A DNA stretch of 64,000 nucleotides from Gymnorhina tibicen (Eukaryota > Chordata > Aves > Passeriformes > Artamidae): NCBI GenBank assembly GCA_013399875.1, contig VXAZ01006886.1, forward strand, positions 4,085,272 to 4,149,271, given 5' to 3'. Below, piece after piece: positions 59,955 through 64,000 of this stretch. A model generated the notes under the pieces. It was given only the letters and a program-made list of their open reading frames with translations. It ran no database searches and was not told the origin of the DNA. The first letter of the stretch is position 1, and each line of letters starts with the position of its first letter. The translations under genes were made by a program, and so were the position numbers.

Positions 59955-62654
59955 TGCATTCCTAGGCCTCAGCCCTTCCAGTTTCATTTGGATGCATCTC
60001 ATCTTGGGCTATAAAATCTTAAAATACAGTGCTAAGTGATGTCTAGGCTTGTTCTGCCTGCCGCTTTGGGAGTGACCATACTGCACCCCCAGACTGCAAT
60101 TCAGCTGCTTCAAATAGAACAAACACTTATTTAAATCACAGCCTTCCTCCACCACTCCCTCAAAAGCTAATGAGCAGGGGATCAAAGATTCTCAAGCTCA
60201 ACTGGCCTATCCACACGTCAGGGTGCCCTTCATAGCCAGTAACACTCATGGGAGCAATGTAACAACCAGACTTCAAATACTGAACCCAAATAATTTGGCA
60301 TTTACAGCTTGGTCAGCTGGGACCTTTCTTTTATACAAGGTGAAAGCACGGTTTGGAGTCACTCATCTGGATTGTTAGCACAATGCGTGACTATCCCGAA
60401 GAAAACAATACATGGAAGCAGCAGTTTTTCTAGAAACATCCTAGTGACTTAAAATACATGCAAAAACATTCTGAGAGCAAAAGATGGACAGGTAATAAAT
60501 GCACCACAGCAGGGTAACACTGCAATCCTCTCTAAATAAGAGGTAATTTTCAAGAGTGAGGGGGTGAGACAGGCCAGCTTCACAAAATCACCATTGTTTG
60601 CTGACTTCGAATAACTGCAGCTGCCCAGAGGGAGGGATATGAGAAGGCTCAAGCAGTAGTTTTTGAAATGGAAGGTGGTGCTGGTTCAGCAGAGGAAGTA
60701 AGCTGCAATGAAACAAAGACTCCAGTTTGCAGTTTATAGAAAATCTGACCCAAAAGTTCTGTACGTATTTTCAAAAACTAAAATCCCATTTGTTCCCCTG
60801 TAGCTAAATTAAGAACGTGCTATTTTAAGCTAGTGAACATTATCCCAATGTACTGAAAACACAGACAAAAATCCAGCAACTTTCCAGGGTTGACAGGATT
60901 ATCTCAGGCCTCAGCTATCTTGCTTTGCACTGTGCTGGAAAACAGCTGATGGTAAGATGAGCCCTGATACGTGTCCAGCTGCAGTCCCCACCCCTGCTCC
61001 TGCACCAAGGAACTGTCTCCACTCCCCAGCAGGGTCCTCTGCGCTGCGAGGTGTTTTCTGCAGTGCTTATTGGGATGCACAGTGGAAGCAATTGCGGTGT
61101 TGTTCTACTTGAAGAAGTCAACCTTGCCAAGACCTTTCTTCTGCTATTGTGTCCTTCCCCTCTTGGAGGCCAGCACCTTAAAACAGGCTCTCTAAGATGA
61201 AGGAACGCTGCCTTCCACAGCCATCAGGAAGCATGTTGGGGCCTAGAGAAGTAGCTGTCAGCATGTTGGGTGACTTCAGCTTTGAAAGCTATCTGGAGTG
61301 TAAGAAGTGTAAGGTGGAATAGCCTGGAACAGAAGCCACTTGGTCACAGAGTAGGAAGTTTCCAGATCCCATTGAGATACCAGGATGGCTGAGCATCTTC
61401 TTTCTCACTCCAGAAAACCTCCTACCAGTCTTTATCTGGCCTCTTCCTTGAGACAGCCACACACTCCCATGTTTCATAGCTGGTTCCTCTTAGACTCATC
61501 TGGTCCGTAAGGGGTCTGTTAGCTAAAGTACAAGGACGTGGGAAGAAAAGTAACAAGAACTGTCAGAAATAGGTTCCTATGTTTCTGCCTTTGTTTAAAG
61601 AATGCCTCAGCTCCTTGCTCTTGATCCATTGTTGGTGGGTGTCCCAGGTGTGATTTCTTCTGTCCCTCCTCTTAGTCATGGCCCCAAGTCCACGACTTTT
61701 TCCTGGGACCACCTGAATCTTTCACTTTACAAGATGGGAACCAGGACTCCTGGCTAGCCTGGGCAGATTCATCTGTCGTGGTCAAACTTTAGAGTGCTGA
61801 AATGCCACAGCGATGAGATCCTGGATTCAGGAACAGACAGTTGAAAATGGGCTGGCGTTGGCTACAGATCAACATTTAAACAGAGAGCATGGTCAAGGGG
61901 GAACAGAAGACTCAGAGGTAAGGAAGTCAGGGCGGGATGGAAAGCAGCCTCTGAACTCAGCTCAAAGGTACTGTACCAGCAGTATAGATTCATAGGTGCC
62001 TGCAGCAGCCTGTGATCTTACAGAGCTCTGTAAATTTGCTATGACACAAGTAACTGATGTACATTATTTACACAGTAATTCCAGCCAGTTAGCCAGTTCT
62101 CTCAAGCTGATACAGAGTATACATAGGTCAGCTCAGTATGCGTAAGGTAAAGACAAGTCATAAACAGACAAGCCTTCAGCTCTTACCAGTTCAGTGTTCA
62201 TTTAGCTAGCAAGTAATTCTTTACTGAAAACAGTATAAGAGTGCAGACAGAACAAGTCTCTAAAGGCCAAATAGAAGAATGTATCTGGAAGCTTCTACCG
62301 TGAAGTAACAAGCTGGATTTGTCCCAGGATTAAATAACACATTGCTACTGCAATCTTGGGCCATAGAGCACCTCAGGAGAGCAGTGCCTGATTGCTGGGT
62401 TTTTTGTTCCCTTATACCTGCAAAGACACAACACTCACCTCAGCACTGTCCTCGTGCTAGTCCAAAGAATGAAACTAGCTACTACGTTTGCAGAATAATC
62501 CCTGAGCAAGGGATTCTCTGAATACAAGGCAGCCCAGTGTGGGGCACAAAGGGCACAGATTTTCATTGGGATGTACGAGGCTGAATTTATAGCTGTTATT
62601 GCAGTTTAGCTAGTAATGAGCGGGCTGCTGTGCCTGACATGGGGCTCACTTGCC

Positions 62655-63770
62655 TGCCTGTAAATTACATTCTGGTGCTCATCGGTGGTCGCTGCTGCTG
62701 TGCTGCTGATCACCTCACTGTGTTGTGCCTGGGAGCACTTTGGTGACAGCTGTGGTGATGGGCCTGGGCTGGCAGGTGACCAGGGCATCGCTGCTGTGTC
62801 TGTGCTGCTGCACTGGGCAGGCTGGAACTCCAGTGGATACTGGGGTGGAAGGGACTGTGACCTGCGGAGGAGTGCACGATGGAGCAGAGACCCCTCTTCA
62901 GCCTGTGGAGCACCCCATGCCAGAGCAGGGGGATTCCTGAAGGAGGATGTGACCCCGTAAGAAGCCTGTGCTGGAGCAGGTTTGCTGGCAGGACCTATGA
63001 CTCCACAGGGGACCCACATTGGAGCAGCTTGTGAGCTGCAGCCCATGGGAAGGACCCATGTTGGAGAAGTTCAAGGACTGTCTCCTGTGGGTGGTACCCC
63101 ACGCTGGAACAGGGGAGGCAGGGATTCCCCTGCAGCCCATGGTGAAGACTATGGTGAATCAGCTGTGCCCCTGGAGCCCATGGAGGACTGTGATGTGGAC
63201 TATGCCAATGGACTATGCCAAAGGACTATGCCTGTGGACTACAGCAGGAACCCCTTGTTTCAGCCAGGCTGGGGACAAGGGGAGGAGTTCACTGCAATGT
63301 TAAACACTGTAACCTGGCCCAAAAGGACCTGGGGTGGAGATTGTAATGGATACACCTTTGTTGTAAGACATGATTTGAGTTGTGTGTTACAGGAATTACT
63401 ATAACAGGAACCACCCAAATCAATGGAGACGAAGCCTCCCAAGAAGCAGCTGCAGTACAGAAGTGTCCTGACCTAAGCTGGCCTTGGTGCCCAGGAACTC
63501 CACCTTATACAGTGCCTTTCCTGTCCCAAGTAACCACCAGAACAGATGGAGCCCAAAGCCACAAACTACATTAACTCAAAGGACATTTTGTGGATATTTT
63601 GTGGACATTTGTGAACATTTTGTGGGCATTTTGCAAGGGCGGTCCATAGACTAAGGGAATGACATCCACGTGTCATATCCAAGGGTGGGAGGTGGCGTGG
63701 TGGTGAACGAGGTTGTGCTTAGTAGTGTGAGACCTGAGCATGATGCGAATGATACGGAGTATAGGGTGGA
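62655..63770 (+). mobile_element. Endogenous retrovirus-derived sequence (noncoding, degenerate)
   Basis: Repeated phrases of the form GGACCCA..TTGGAGCAG / GGAAGGACCCATGTTGGAGA / ACCCCACGCTGGAACAGGGG (about 62870-63115) are characteristic of repetitive bird ERV/LTR sequence as I recall it. They are followed by a more unique-looking stretch and ATTTTGTGGACATTTGTG repeats just before the LTR-like segment. No intact gag, pol or env frame is visible; the longest frames (about 140 codons) are unrelated to known proteins that I can name. Family assignment needs a repeat-library search. Confidence 0.65.
63197..63241 (+). repeat. 13-bp tandem repeat inside the ERV-derived region
   Basis: GGACTATGCCAAT-type units start at 63197, 63210, 63223 and 63236 (the last is partial). 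Confidence 0.85.
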
Positions 63771-63771
63771 A

Positions 63772-64000
63772 TGTGTTTGTTTTGTCTGGGGTAGGGTTGA
63801 TTTTCTTCAGAGTGGCTAGTGTGGGGCTTTGTTTTGGATTTGTGGTGGACACAGGGTTGCTAATATAGAGGTGTCTTTGTTATTGCTGATCAGGGCTTAC
63901 ACAGAGACAAGGCCTTTTCTGCTTTTTGTGCCACCTCACCAGTGGGAAGTCTGGGAGTGCATAGGAAGTTTAGAGGAGACACAGCCGGGACAGGGGACCC
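63772..64000 (+). mobile_element. ERV long terminal repeat, cut by window end
   Basis: The text from GGGGTAGGGTTGATTTTCTT through GCTTACACAGAGACAAGGCC to GAGGAGACACAGCCGGGACA matches, in order, a very common bird ERV LTR start. The beginning near 63772 (TGTTTGTTTTGTC) is estimated by alignment to my memory of the family. With ERV-like sequence on its left it may be a 3' LTR; the rest is outside the window. Confidence 0.75.

Larger units (their letters stand above)
56996..62654. other. Intergenic sequence between the orphan CpG island and the ERV
   Basis: Holds a CR1 tip (57548), an inverted repeat (58250) and a palindrome (59926). Otherwise no gene is seen. Confidence 0.65.

Noticed and set aside
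49200..62600. Search for KLHL6 BTB or Kelch exons expected right of KLHL24
   Set aside because: No BTB-like (FSCHRVVLAA-type) or Kelch GG-doublet frame appears on either strand; the gene, if present, lies outside the window.

Overview
This is a vertebrate nuclear window, almost certainly avian. Genes are split by GT-AG introns, there are four or five CR1 LINE 3' ends (three still end in the octamer-like ATTCTATG tail), an endogenous retrovirus of a type common in birds sits at the right edge, and GC-rich promoters are interrupted by assembly gaps. No prokaryotic features, operons or CRISPR arrays are present.

Two protein-coding genes are supported, both on the minus strand and arranged head-to-tail. 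(1) KLHL24 (about 32.9-43.3 kb for the coding part) is complete: six coding exons join in frame to 600 codons plus stop, with an N-terminal BTB-BACK exon and six Kelch repeats. A promoter/CpG island lies at about 47.9-49.1 kb, a probable 5'UTR exon runs into an assembly gap, and a probable ~5.9 kb 3'UTR reaches about 27.0 kb. (2) YEATS2 starts at 23971 and runs left out of the window. Thirteen coding exons (residues 1-589) were placed, including the whole histone-reading YEATS domain with its aromatic cage residues Tyr262 and Trp282. Its CpG-island promoter is at about 24.4-25.0 kb, also gapped. The order KLHL24 then YEATS2 in the same orientation matches what I recall of human 3q27. Only about 2 kb separates the probable KLHL24 poly(A) site from the YEATS2 island, and a CR1 has inserted there.

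Layout: 1-24.0 kb YEATS2 exons and introns (CR1 at 0.5-0.8 kb, a 35-bp x4 minisatellite at 12.9 kb, a TA microsatellite at 22.1 kb); 24.4-25.0 kb YEATS2 CpG island; 25.1-25.6 kb CR1; 27.0-32.9 kb KLHL24 3'UTR; 32.9-43.3 kb KLHL24 coding exons; 43.3-48 kb KLHL24 5' intron with a second CpG island at 46.6-47.1 kb; 47.9-49.1 kb main KLHL24 CpG island with tandem repeats and a G-quadruplex-type tract; 49.2-62.6 kb intergenic sequence with CR1 copies (52.3-52.9 kb and 57.55 kb), an orphan CpG island (56.45-57.0 kb) and a near-perfect palindrome at 59.93 kb; 62.65-64.0 kb endogenous retrovirus sequence with an LTR cut by the window end.

The two genes work in separate pathways: KLHL24 is a substrate adaptor for CUL3 ubiquitin ligase, and YEATS2 is an acyl-lysine reader subunit of the ATAC histone acetyltransferase complex. 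I found no convincing evidence of a new biological system. The observations most worth checking are the orphan CpG island, the palindrome, the repeat array touching a gap in the KLHL24 promoter, and a possible plus-strand transcript starting inside KLHL24 intron 1.
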